Shown: piece after piece, positions 1-5,339 of the stretch | Position numbering within the stretch: the first letter of the stretch is position 1 | Layout of the letters: each line of letters starts with the position of its first letter | From: Deltaproteobacteria bacterium | GTDB taxonomy: Bacteria > Desulfobacterota_B > Binatia > Binatales > Binataceae | Direction: 5' to 3' | Assembly (NCBI GenBank): GCA_021827465.1 | Contig: JAKAVX010000228.1 | Coordinates: forward strand, 1-5,339 | DNA: 5,339 bases | The notes under the pieces: model-generated | Databases searched by the model: none | What the model was told of the DNA's origin: nothing | Seen by the model: only the letters and a program-made list of their open reading frames with translations | Program-made: the position numbers and the translations under genes

Positions 1-693
1 GGGCTGATCGAAAGCGGGGTCCTTGTCCGGATTGAATAGCGGCTTGCCCTGGGTCTTGCTTTTCGCCTTGCCCGAGTCGTCAAGCGTGACGGTCATGAAC
101 GAGCCGTCGGCGCATATCGAGGAAAAGCGCCGGTTGCCGGAGACCAGTATCTCGGTGCATCCGGCGGTTTGAATCTCGCCCACAAACTTGCGCGCCTTGA
201 GATCGACCACGCTGACCGAGGTTGCGGGCGTCATATTGGCGACCAGCAGGAAGCGGTCGTCGGACGTCAACCCGGCGTCGTAACGCTTGGGCACGACCAG
301 GATTCGCTTGGACGGGATTACGACTTCGCCCTGGTAATTGAGCGTGTGCGCGTCGAAGATCGAGACCACGTCGGTGCGCTCGCCGCGCCATCCGCGCGAG
401 TAATAGGTGTCGATCATGTAGAAGTGGCGGCGGTCGGGAGAGATCTCCAAATTGCTGAGGTAGCCGCCGCTTAGCTGCCCGAGCAGCCTCCGGGTGCGCC
501 CGTCAATTATCCAAACCTTGCTGATAAGCCCGGCCGGCCACTGGAGATCCATCGCAAACACCCAGTCGGGCGAGGCCAGCGGAAGCGTGAGCGACTTCAT
601 CTGGTCGGGCGGGAGCTGGGCGCGGGCGAAACTTGCGCAACATATGAGCGCGGAAAGATAGGCGGCGAGCGTGAGTCCGATGCGCTTGGTCAT
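1..693 (-). CDS. Amine dehydrogenase heavy (large) subunit family protein, N-terminal part, cut by left edge
   Basis: Family members are periplasmic seven-bladed beta-propellers that partner a small subunit carrying a tryptophan tryptophylquinone cofactor and oxidise primary amines to aldehyde and ammonia. The visible 231 residues begin with a signal peptide: Lys-Arg at 3-4, a hydrophobic core at about 5-22, and likely cleavage after Ala-Arg-Ala at 23-25. Family hallmarks follow: YSRGWRGERTDVVSIFD at 98-114, SVSVVDLKARKFVGEI at 159-174, and a Cys179/Cys194 pair ahead of ADGSFMTVTLD, spaced like the conserved pair of methylamine dehydrogenase heavy chain. Family proteins are about 390-420 residues, so a little over half is visible. 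The ATG at 693 has GGAGAAGG six bases upstream. The open frame runs off position 1. Methylamine and aromatic amine dehydrogenase types cannot be separated here, and no small subunit or maturation gene is in view. The family call is fairly sure; the substrate is not. Confidence 0.85.
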   Translation of the reverse strand, partial: MTKRIGLTLAAYLSALICCASFARAQLPPDQMKSLTLPLASPDWVFAMDLQWPAGLISKVWIIDGRTRRLLGQLSGGYLSNLEISPDRRHFYMIDTYYSRGWRGERTDVVSIFDAHTLNYQGEVVIPSKRILVVPKRYDAGLTSDDRFLLVANMTPATSVSVVDLKARKFVGEIQTAGCTEILVSGNRRFSSICADGSFMTVTLDDSGKAKSKTQGKPLFNPDKDPAFDQP

Positions 694-724
694 CGCGAAC
701 CTTCTCCCCCGGCTGGGTCTACTC

Positions 725-754
725 TTGTTAGTGCCCCTTGCGCTCATGCGTCAA
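725..754 (-). promoter_or_regulatory. Putative sigma-70-type promoter of the amine dehydrogenase-like gene
   Basis: On the minus strand a TTGACG -35 box (749-754) is followed after 18 bases by a TAACAA -10 box (725-730). The -35 matches the consensus at five of six positions and the -10 at four of six. Transcription would start near 718, giving a leader of about 25 bases that carries the GGAGAAGG ribosome binding site. The location is ideal but the -10 is only moderate, so this is a prediction from pattern alone. Confidence 0.4.
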
Positions 755-872
755 GCGGAAGCGGCACTGAGATCGGCGCGGCGGGGGCTCTTATGGCGGG
801 TCCAAAGAGCCGATGCCGGGGATGGTGAAACTTCACGCGCAGTCGGCTAAGTTTGACGGGACCGGTTAGAGC

Positions 873-964
873 GGAGAGGTGGCCGAGCCCGGTTTAAGGC
901 GCACGCCTGGAGAGCGTGTAAACTCGGAAGGGTTTCGGGGGTTCAAATCCCCCCCTCTCCGCCA
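873..964 (+). tRNA. tRNA-Ser, anticodon GGA
   Basis: This is a complete class II tRNA. The acceptor stem GGAGAGG (873-879) pairs perfectly with CCTCTCC (954-960), followed by discriminator G (961), as expected for serine, and an encoded CCA (962-964). The D stem is GCC/GGC (882-884 with 898-900). The anticodon stem CACGC/GCGTG (902-906 with 914-918) encloses loop CTGGAGA with anticodon GGA at 909-911, reading UCC and UCU. The long variable arm AAACTC/GGGTTT (920-925 with 930-935) has a GGAA loop. The T stem is five G-C pairs around TTCAAAT (937-953). All arms pair, so it should be functional. Confidence 0.97.
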
Positions 965-999
965 TCGAGTCCCAAAGGGGTTTACCGCGGCAAAAGAAA

Positions 1000-1033
1000 T
1001 CGCGGCCGCATCGACAGCGGCCGCGACATTTTT
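1000..1033 (+). terminator. Bidirectional intrinsic terminator
   Basis: A perfect 10-bp GC-rich stem, TCGCGGCCGC (1000-1009) with GCGGCCGCGA (1017-1026), has a 7-base loop. On the plus strand it is followed by CA and five T (1029-1033), about 35 bases after the tRNA. On the minus strand it is followed by TTTCTTTT (992-999), about 50 bases after the stop codon of the gene ending at 1080. It therefore can end both converging transcripts. A second, weaker hairpin (GCTCAG/CTGAGC, 1040-1060) lies between it and that stop codon. Confidence 0.85.
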
Positions 1034-1079
1034 GGCTTCGCTCAGGATCGCTGGCTGAGCTCCTTCGCGGAACGCAATC

Positions 1080-2480
1080 CTAGTGGCCCGCCTTCTCCCC
1101 GTCCGGGTTGATATCGATACCCGCGATATGAAGCGCCTTCTTTTTCGCGCCGTTCAGATCGTAGTACCGGCGCGTGACGATTCGCTGCGCGTAAAGGCCG
1201 CCGCCGGCCTGCACGTTCGTGACGGCTTTCCATCCGCCGAACGCATCCGCAGTCATGTCGCGGATCGCGTGAAAAAGCCGCGCGCGATACTCGCCGTCGA
1301 CCCCGTTCATCGTCCCCATGTATTTGCGCACCAGCGGGCCGGTGACCTCATTCTCGAAATCCGCGATCGAGGGCGCCGTCAGCACCGAACCGCCCGAGAT
1401 GTCGTGCAGATGACGGACCATATGGTTGTAATTCGCGGCGCCGTGATACTTGCCGGCGTTCGTGTACAGCTCGTTGGGAAATGCGCCCTCGGAGGTGACC
1501 TGGCAGTTAGAGATCGCCGCTTCCAGCGCCGCACGGACAAGCGTCGCGTGGATGATCATCTCGGAGATTTTTTCGCGGACGTGCGATTCCTTCGCGAGGC
1601 CGTTGGCTTCCGCGATTAGCTGCGCGAAGCCGACCATCTGATCCGCCTCCTCCGCCATCCCGGAAAGCCCGCCCAGTCTTTCCCACAGCCCGAGCGAATG
1701 CGCGAAGATCGCGGCCTGCTCGACCTGGCCGTCGAGGAAGATCCGTTCGTTCGGCACGAAGACATCGTCGAAGATGACGAAGCCCTCGGGCATGTGGGTT
1801 TTCGCCGAGACCGGAAAGTCCCGCAGGTCGCGATGGCGCGGGGCGTAGGTCGTATCGACGATTCTGACGCCCGGCGAATTGACGGGAACCAGGCACGCGA
1901 TCGCGTACGATTCCTCGCCCGGATGCATCGCCTTGGTCGGGATCACCATCAGTTCATGGCATAGCGAGGCGCCCGTGATGTGCAGCTTGGCGCCCCGAAT
2001 CACGACGCCGTCTTTGCGCCGCCCGACCACGTGCGTGTAGGCGTCGGGATCGTCCTGTTTGCCGGGCGGGCGGCTGCGATCGCCCTTCGCGTCCGTGATG
2101 CACTCGACGATCCGGATATCGCGACGCTGCGCGTCGCGCACGTACTCGAGAATTCGCTTGCTGAACTCGGGCAGGATATTGGCGATGCGGGTGGCCGCGG
2201 TCGTCAGGGTCATGATCGCCTGATAGGTCACGTTGGCCACGATGTCGGACTCGTGCAGCAGCGGAATTCGGTCGCGCAGTTCCGCGGCCGAATGGGGAAT
2301 CGCCATGAGCTCGCTGACGGCGTTCGCTCCCGGCTTGTAAAAGCGGTCGTACCCGGAGGCGATTCGCGCGACGCAATCGGCCAGATGCTCGTGCTTCATG
2401 AAGTCGCGGATACGCTCACCCTCGAAGTAAATCTCCCGGTTGTCGTAAAGCGATTTCTTGTACTGCTCGCCGGTCATCAT
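1080..2480 (-). CDS. HpaB/AbfD superfamily flavoprotein (4-hydroxyphenylacetate 3-monooxygenase / 4-hydroxybutyryl-CoA dehydratase type)
   Basis: The 466-residue product has the full length and motif order of this FAD-binding, acyl-CoA-dehydrogenase-like superfamily: MTGEQYKKSLYDNREIYFEGE at the start (residues 2-22), TDAKGDRSRPP (129-139), GAKLHITGASLCHE (163-176), FDDVFVPNERIFLDG (237-251), an ISGG turn (361-364) and AQRI near the C-terminus (431-434). Members either hydroxylate phenols with FADH2 from a partner reductase or dehydrate 4-hydroxybutyryl-CoA with FAD and a [4Fe-4S] cluster. Compared from memory with those two types, the positions of the cluster ligands hold no Cys or His in the expected pattern, and the substrate-binding Arg/Tyr of the hydroxylases are also replaced, so the reaction is open. 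The start is one of two adjacent ATG codons; GAGGGAG lies 12 bases upstream of the first. It is the last gene of the leftward set, 71 bases after the flavin oxidoreductase gene and followed by a strong terminator. No HpaC-like reductase is visible. Confidence 0.88.
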   Translation of the reverse strand: MMTGEQYKKSLYDNREIYFEGERIRDFMKHEHLADCVARIASGYDRFYKPGANAVSELMAIPHSAAELRDRIPLLHESDIVANVTYQAIMTLTTAATRIANILPEFSKRILEYVRDAQRRDIRIVECITDAKGDRSRPPGKQDDPDAYTHVVGRRKDGVVIRGAKLHITGASLCHELMVIPTKAMHPGEESYAIACLVPVNSPGVRIVDTTYAPRHRDLRDFPVSAKTHMPEGFVIFDDVFVPNERIFLDGQVEQAAIFAHSLGLWERLGGLSGMAEEADQMVGFAQLIAEANGLAKESHVREKISEMIIHATLVRAALEAAISNCQVTSEGAFPNELYTNAGKYHGAANYNHMVRHLHDISGGSVLTAPSIADFENEVTGPLVRKYMGTMNGVDGEYRARLFHAIRDMTADAFGGWKAVTNVQAGGGLYAQRIVTRRYYDLNGAKKKALHIAGIDINPDGEKAGH

Positions 2481-2551
2481 ATGGCCGTCAATCTCCCTCG
2501 TGGTTTTACGGTCCTGTCCTCTCGAACGAATTGGCGCTTTCGCTGCTCGTT

Positions 2552-3637
2552 CTAGGCGGCTTCGGACTGAACGCCGTTGAGCTTCTTCACCTCGGGCATC
2601 ACTTCCTTGGCGAACAGCCTAAGACTGCGCTCGGCGTCCTCGATCGGCATCCCGGCGTAGCTGAACACGCCGTTGAAATGGTCGGCGTTCACGCGACGGC
2701 GGATCTGGTCGATCTTGTTGAAGCACATCTCGGGCGTGCCCCACACCTGGAGATTGAGGAAGTACTCGATCGACGCGTCCTTGCCGTGGCCCTGCAGCAT
2801 TTTCGCCATCTGCTCGTAATACTCGTAGCCCTTGGCCTTGCCGAAGTGATCGGCCGCCATCTCGTAATGGCGCAGCGCCGTCGCCCAGTAGCCGCCGATA
2901 TATTTCACCGCCATCTCGCGCGCGCGGTCGGCGTTCTCGTCGCAGAACGTCCATCCCGCCGCGATCGTCGCGGGTGGCTCGCCGCCGTTGACCTGCTTGT
3001 AGATGGTGCGGTACTCGGCGAGTTCCTGCGCGACCGCCTCCCATGGCTTTTGCGGGATGATGAGAATACCGATACCGAGCCGGGCCATGATTCGCGACGA
3101 CTCGGGCGACACGGCGGCGGCGTAGGTGCGGCCCTTGAACGACTTGAAGGGCCTCGGCCGGATGTCGCGGCGCGGCTGCTTTATGTACTTGCCGTCGAAC
3201 TCGCAGTAGCCCTTCTCGAGCCCTTCGATGATCATCTCCGCGTATTCGACGAAGCGCTCACGCGACTCGCCGAGCGGAACCCGGAAGCCCTCGAACTCGA
3301 TTCGGGCAAGTCCGCGCCCGAGCCCGAGGATCATGCGGCCGTTGGACTGATGATCGACCACCGAGACCTGCTCAGCGACGCGTATCGGGTCGTGCCACGG
3401 CAGCACCACGACCATCGAGCCGAGCTGGATGTGCTTCGTGCGGCCCGCGTAGTAAGAAAGAAACTGCAGCACGTCAGGACACATCGTGTAGTCGTCGAAG
3501 TGATGCTCGACGCTCCAAATCGAGTCGAACCCGAGCGGCTCGTAGAGATCGCCGATCCGGAGATCGTCCTTGTAAACGTCGTAGTCCGAGCGCTGGTTGA
3601 GCGGATTCTGGAAGATTACGGCTCCGCCGACTTTCAT
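2552..3637 (-). CDS. LLM-class (luciferase-like) FMN-dependent oxidoreductase
   Basis: This is a 361-residue TIM-barrel protein of the bacterial luciferase family, which uses reduced FMN (or F420 in some branches) to monooxygenate or dehydrogenate a substrate, in the cytoplasm. Visible hallmarks are an N-terminal strand with MKVGGAVIFQNP, the WSVEHHF motif (41-47, with the EHHF that also occurs in LuxA), LGSMVVVLPWHDPIRVAE (72-89), VVDHQSNGRMILGLGRG (93-109) and VWGTPEMC near the C-terminus (298-305). Length is normal for the family and no signal peptide is present. The ATG at 3637 is well supported by AAGGAG (3644-3649 on the plus strand) six bases upstream. It lies 159 bases after the thioesterase gene and 71 before the HpaB/AbfD-like gene, all in the same direction. 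The EHHF motif and overall look favour the FMN, luciferase-alpha-like branch. Substrate is unknown. Confidence 0.93.
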   Translation of the reverse strand: MKVGGAVIFQNPLNQRSDYDVYKDDLRIGDLYEPLGFDSIWSVEHHFDDYTMCPDVLQFLSYYAGRTKHIQLGSMVVVLPWHDPIRVAEQVSVVDHQSNGRMILGLGRGLARIEFEGFRVPLGESRERFVEYAEMIIEGLEKGYCEFDGKYIKQPRRDIRPRPFKSFKGRTYAAAVSPESSRIMARLGIGILIIPQKPWEAVAQELAEYRTIYKQVNGGEPPATIAAGWTFCDENADRAREMAVKYIGGYWATALRHYEMAADHFGKAKGYEYYEQMAKMLQGHGKDASIEYFLNLQVWGTPEMCFNKIDQIRRRVNADHFNGVFSYAGMPIEDAERSLRLFAKEVMPEVKKLNGVQSEAA

Positions 3638-3687
3638 AAGAGGCTCCTTCTATGGCTCTGATTGCGGCCTGGTTTCCTGTGTCAGTT

Positions 3688-3707
3688 CAGTTGGAGGCGT
3701 CCAACTG
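3688..3707. other. Perfect 8-bp hairpin in the thioesterase-oxidoreductase spacer
   Basis: CAGTTGGA (3688-3695) and TCCAACTG (3700-3707) form a perfect stem with a 4-base loop. It stands about 50 bases upstream of the oxidoreductase start on the minus strand. No T tract follows on either strand, so it is not an ordinary terminator. It could be an RNA-stability or processing element between two operon genes, or an operator. The role is not evident. Confidence 0.4.
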
Positions 3708-3796
3708 CGATGCGACGCCGGCGCCGCCCCGCGCCCGGGTCGCGCCGAGCCTATCGCGAATCAGGGTCCGGAAAAAAGCGCCCGTTCGCCGATGAT

Positions 3797-4657
3797 TCAT
3801 TCGCCATGCTGACGCATCGTCACCTCGATCGCGACTGCGGGCAGTCCTTCGGGCGAGTCGCCCGCCTTGAAGAACACGCCGGCGAGGGTCAGCGGAGCCT
3901 CGCTCCGAAACCATGCGGCGCGCCGATACGCCTCGCCGCGGAAGCACGGCTTGCGGTACACGATACGCGCGCGCGAAGCGAACAGCCGCCTGAGATCGTG
4001 ACCCGAGGCGTGAAGCAGGTCCGCGATGTACTCTTCCATTTCGCGCAGATACGCCATCCCGTTGACGTGCCGATTCGGATCGGTCTGCCCGTAATGCCAC
4101 ACGTGGGTTTGCGACTCCGCAAAATCCGGCTTGCGCGAGAAATCCGCCAAGGCTTCGATTCCGGGAACGTCGGTGACGCGGCTCGGATACGGCCCAAGTC
4201 CCAGCTCGGGCGGCAAACTGGTAACGCGCCGGCGCGCGGGATCCGCATCGTAGCGCGTGAACACGTTGAGCATCCGGGCCCGCCCGAGGACCGTGCCGCC
4301 GAGGTCGAGCACGGTATGGAGCCCGTCGCGCACCAGGCGACGCACCGCGCCGGAATCGTCCAGCGAGCGCGCAAGCCATGATTCACCGCGGATCTCGACC
4401 TTTGCGGCCGGGTCGCAGGCCGCGTCTGTCGTTTCCACCTCGACGTATACGAGCGGCGTAAAGATGCCGGCCATGTTCGTAAAGTCGTGCGTGCCGGCGA
4501 GAATCTTTTGCCATCGCTCGAAATGCGAGCGTCCGGTGTATTCGGAAATCGATGAGAGCCGGATGGTCCGGTTCTCGGTCAATGTCGGGAAGCGTATCGC
4601 CTCCCGCATGCGTGTTCGCACCACGCGGTCAGCTGGATTCAAGAGGCGTCTGGCCAT
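3797..4657 (-). CDS. Double-hotdog acyl thioesterase, FatA/FatB-like
   Basis: The 286-residue product looks like two hotdog domains in tandem, the layout of acyl-ACP thioesterases, which hydrolyse acyl-ACP (or acyl-CoA) thioesters in the cytoplasm. The first domain includes the helix-like stretch SISEYTGRSHFERWQKIL (36-53). The second begins around 183 and carries TDPNRHVNGMAYLREMEEY (192-210). Its D-x-N-x-H signature (Asp193, Asn195, His197) matches the catalytic pattern I know from plant FatA/FatB, and YRKPC (234-238) stands where those enzymes have YRREC, keeping the Cys but with Pro for the Glu. The ATG at 4657 is the first ATG, GTG or TTG in an open frame; a GGGAGAGGAA element is 14 bases upstream, rather far, so a start inside (Met17) is possible. 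It is the first gene of the leftward set. A non-hydrolytic hotdog role, such as dehydratase or acyltransferase, cannot be excluded. Confidence 0.72.
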   Translation of the reverse strand: MARRLLNPADRVVRTRMREAIRFPTLTENRTIRLSSISEYTGRSHFERWQKILAGTHDFTNMAGIFTPLVYVEVETTDAACDPAAKVEIRGESWLARSLDDSGAVRRLVRDGLHTVLDLGGTVLGRARMLNVFTRYDADPARRRVTSLPPELGLGPYPSRVTDVPGIEALADFSRKPDFAESQTHVWHYGQTDPNRHVNGMAYLREMEEYIADLLHASGHDLRRLFASRARIVYRKPCFRGEAYRRAAWFRSEAPLTLAGVFFKAGDSPEGLPAVAIEVTMRQHGE

Positions 4658-4737
4658 GGCAGAAGCTAGTATTCCTCTCCCGTCCGACTCAACAAGGTCA
4701 TAAGCGCTCTTCGCAAAATTGATCCTCGGAGACGCTT

Positions 4738-4761
4738 TCAGCCGGCTGACCAGGCATGCCT
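4738..4761. repeat. Two adjacent perfect palindromes
   Basis: TCAGCCGGCTGA (4738-4749, 12 bp) is followed two bases later by AGGCATGCCT (4752-4761, 10 bp); both are perfect palindromes. They lie 80-105 bases upstream of the thioesterase start and about 70-90 bases upstream of the rightward -35 box. Such sites often bind dimeric regulators, but in GC-rich DNA short palindromes also arise by chance. No regulator gene is in the window. Confidence 0.35.
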
Positions 4762-4788
4762 TAGACAGCGCAGGATATCGCGCATTAT

Positions 4789-4810
4789 CCGTATAGTGCC
4801 GTCTATATGG
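4789..4810. promoter_or_regulatory. Operator-like 22-bp imperfect dyad
   Basis: CCGTATAG (4789-4796) and CTATATGG (4803-4810) are inverted with a single mismatched pair and a 6-base spacer. The dyad ends 17 bases before the rightward -35 box and overlaps the only -10-like elements facing left. Size and position suit a dimeric repressor or activator, for example of the TetR or GntR type, controlling both directions. This is inference from symmetry and location. Confidence 0.35.
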
Positions 4811-4827
4811 CTGAAACGGGCAATCAT

Positions 4828-4857
4828 TTGACTAGAGATTCTTTTGAACACTAAAAT
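4828..4857 (+). promoter_or_regulatory. Predicted sigma-70-type promoter for the sulfotransferase gene
   Basis: TTGACT (4828-4833) and TAAAAT (4852-4857) are separated by 18 bases, each matching the consensus at five of six positions, in the AT-rich part of the divergent region. Transcription would begin near 4864, leaving a leader of about 180 bases before the ATG at 5045. It is the strongest promoter-like pattern in the window. Confidence 0.6.
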
Positions 4858-5044
4858 TCCCTGTCGGTTGCTGTTTATTTTTTTGCGGCCCCGCTACCGC
4901 ATCCGGATGGAGCCGACAGATGGCGTCCGTATTATCTACCGACACCGGTTTTCCAGAAGGCCGCGCTCAAAATCCCAATCAGGCAACCCAACGTTTTCCT
5001 TCGCATCTCGTTCGAGGTGTGGCAGTCGCGCAGGATGGGTGAAT

Positions 5045-5339
5045 ATGACGTCTCTTCTCACCGCTGGACTGTTTTCCCTGACTGACTGGATTACCGGCGC
5101 ATTCGGCCTGCTCCATGGCCCACTCAGCGCAAAGGACATGCTCGCCCGAGCGCGGCGGCGTACGGGATTGACCGACATCGGCGATTGCTCGTTCGAGCAA
5201 CCGCTCGAGGTGCTCCTCAAGGCCTACCACGAGGAGGCCAATCTGAACCTGCTGGGACGGTTGGCTGCGCGATGGGACACGCTCAGGTTTCTGACAAATC
5301 TGCTGACGCTTCAGCGGGCGGAAAAAACCACGCCGCAGA
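5045..5339 (+). CDS. Probable PAPS-dependent sulfotransferase family protein, N-terminal part, cut by right edge
   Basis: The frame stays open from ATG 5045 to the window end, giving 98 residues. The segment LSAKDMLARARRRTGLTDIG (27-46), then FEQPLEVLLKAYHEEANLNLLGR (50-72) and a helix ending LLTLQRAE (85-92), resembles the N-terminal helical region of bacterial sulfotransferases that moves into the PAPS-binding P-loop just downstream. That loop, usually with an RTGTT-like motif, lies outside the window, so the catalytic part is not seen. Such enzymes transfer sulfate from PAPS to hydroxyls of lipids or small molecules. Start choice: AGGA lies nine bases upstream of the ATG; GTG 5039 in the same frame is the alternative but sits too close to that AGGA. 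The first 25 residues are rather hydrophobic but without a clear signal peptide. It is divergent from the thioesterase-led set and has its own promoter. Confidence 0.68.
   Translation, partial: MTSLLTAGLFSLTDWITGAFGLLHGPLSAKDMLARARRRTGLTDIGDCSFEQPLEVLLKAYHEEANLNLLGRLAARWDTLRFLTNLLTLQRAEKTTPQ

Larger units (their letters stand above)
4658..5044. other. Divergent intergenic region, 387 bases, no gene recognised
   Basis: The region separates the leftward thioesterase gene from the rightward sulfotransferase gene. Its core, about 4780-4885, is clearly richer in A and T than the flanking genes. It holds one good rightward promoter, an imperfect dyad, and two short perfect palindromes, each listed separately. 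I found no convincing leftward promoter; minus-strand TATACG and GATAAT near 4783-4797 are possible -10 boxes without a good -35. The stretch 4861-5044 would be a leader of about 180 bases for the sulfotransferase mRNA. Confidence 0.7.

Noticed and set aside
169..474. Plus-strand 101-codon frame and minus-strand 103-codon frame at 80-391
   Set aside because: They are shadows of the amine dehydrogenase-like gene, whose correct frame is open from 693 to the window edge and carries a signal peptide and family motifs.
826..858. Possible promoter elements before the tRNA (a GTGAA/TTCAC repeat, TTGACG at 853-858)
   Set aside because: TTGACG is too close to the tRNA to act as its -35 box, and no acceptable -35/-10 pair with normal spacing was found.
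873..1034. tRNA-Ser as an integration site for a mobile element
   Set aside because: No repeat of the tRNA 3' end, no integrase and no abrupt change in composition were found within the window.
1980..2555. 191-codon plus-strand frame, with similar ones at 1083-1619 and 1698-1964
   Set aside because: They are antisense to the HpaB/AbfD-like gene and have no family features.
2531..3661. 376-codon open frame on the plus strand
   Set aside because: It lies exactly opposite the luciferase-like gene, which has clear family motifs and a good ribosome binding site. Long antisense frames are expected from GC-rich codon use, and the translation shows no recognisable domain.
3662..4381. 239-codon plus-strand frame and the 230-codon minus-strand frame beside it
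   Set aside because: Both overlap the thioesterase gene in other frames and are rich in Arg, Ala and Gly, typical of shadows in GC-rich DNA.
5185..5200. Inverted repeat TTGCTCG-TT-CGAGCAA
   Set aside because: It lies inside the sulfotransferase coding sequence, has a loop of only two bases and no T tract, so it is probably a chance result of codon choice.
4936..5220. 94- and 83-codon minus-strand frames near the right end
   Set aside because: They are opposite the sulfotransferase gene, whose protein sequence fits a known family better and which has a promoter.

Overview
The window looks like chromosomal DNA from a high-GC, free-living bacterium. The protein types point to a metabolically versatile soil or water organism, either a Proteobacterium-like lineage or one of the uncultured high-GC phyla such as Binatota. 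That placement is inferred from gene content and codon bias only; no marker gene is present. I see no mobile element, CRISPR array or phage gene.

Layout from left to right. (1) 1-693, minus strand: the N-terminal 231 residues of a secreted beta-propeller protein of the methylamine/aromatic amine dehydrogenase heavy-chain family, cut by the left edge. It has a signal peptide, a good ribosome binding site and a plausible promoter. (2) 873-964, plus strand: a complete tRNA-Ser(GGA) with its long variable arm and encoded CCA. (3) 1000-1033: a strong hairpin with T-rich tracts on both sides, serving as a shared terminator for the tRNA and for the leftward operon. (4) 4657 to 1080, minus strand: three co-directional genes, in order of transcription a double-hotdog FatA/FatB-like acyl thioesterase, a luciferase-like FMN-dependent oxidoreductase, and a member of the 4-hydroxyphenylacetate 3-monooxygenase / 4-hydroxybutyryl-CoA dehydratase flavoprotein superfamily. 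The gaps of 159 and 71 bases hold no clear terminator, so they may form one operon ending at the shared terminator. (5) 4658-5044: a 387-base divergent intergenic region with an AT-rich core, a good sigma-70-type promoter facing right, and several operator-like palindromes. (6) 5045-5339, plus strand: the N-terminal 98 residues of a probable PAPS-dependent sulfotransferase, cut by the right edge.

How they may work together. The three-gene set joins an acyl-releasing enzyme with two flavin enzymes of types that oxidise or rearrange organic acids or CoA esters. The divergent sulfotransferase could be co-regulated through the shared intergenic region. The substrate cannot be read from the sequence. 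The most unusual point is the HpaB/AbfD-like enzyme, which appears to lack both the iron-sulfur ligands of the dehydratases and the substrate-binding Arg/Tyr of the phenol hydroxylases.
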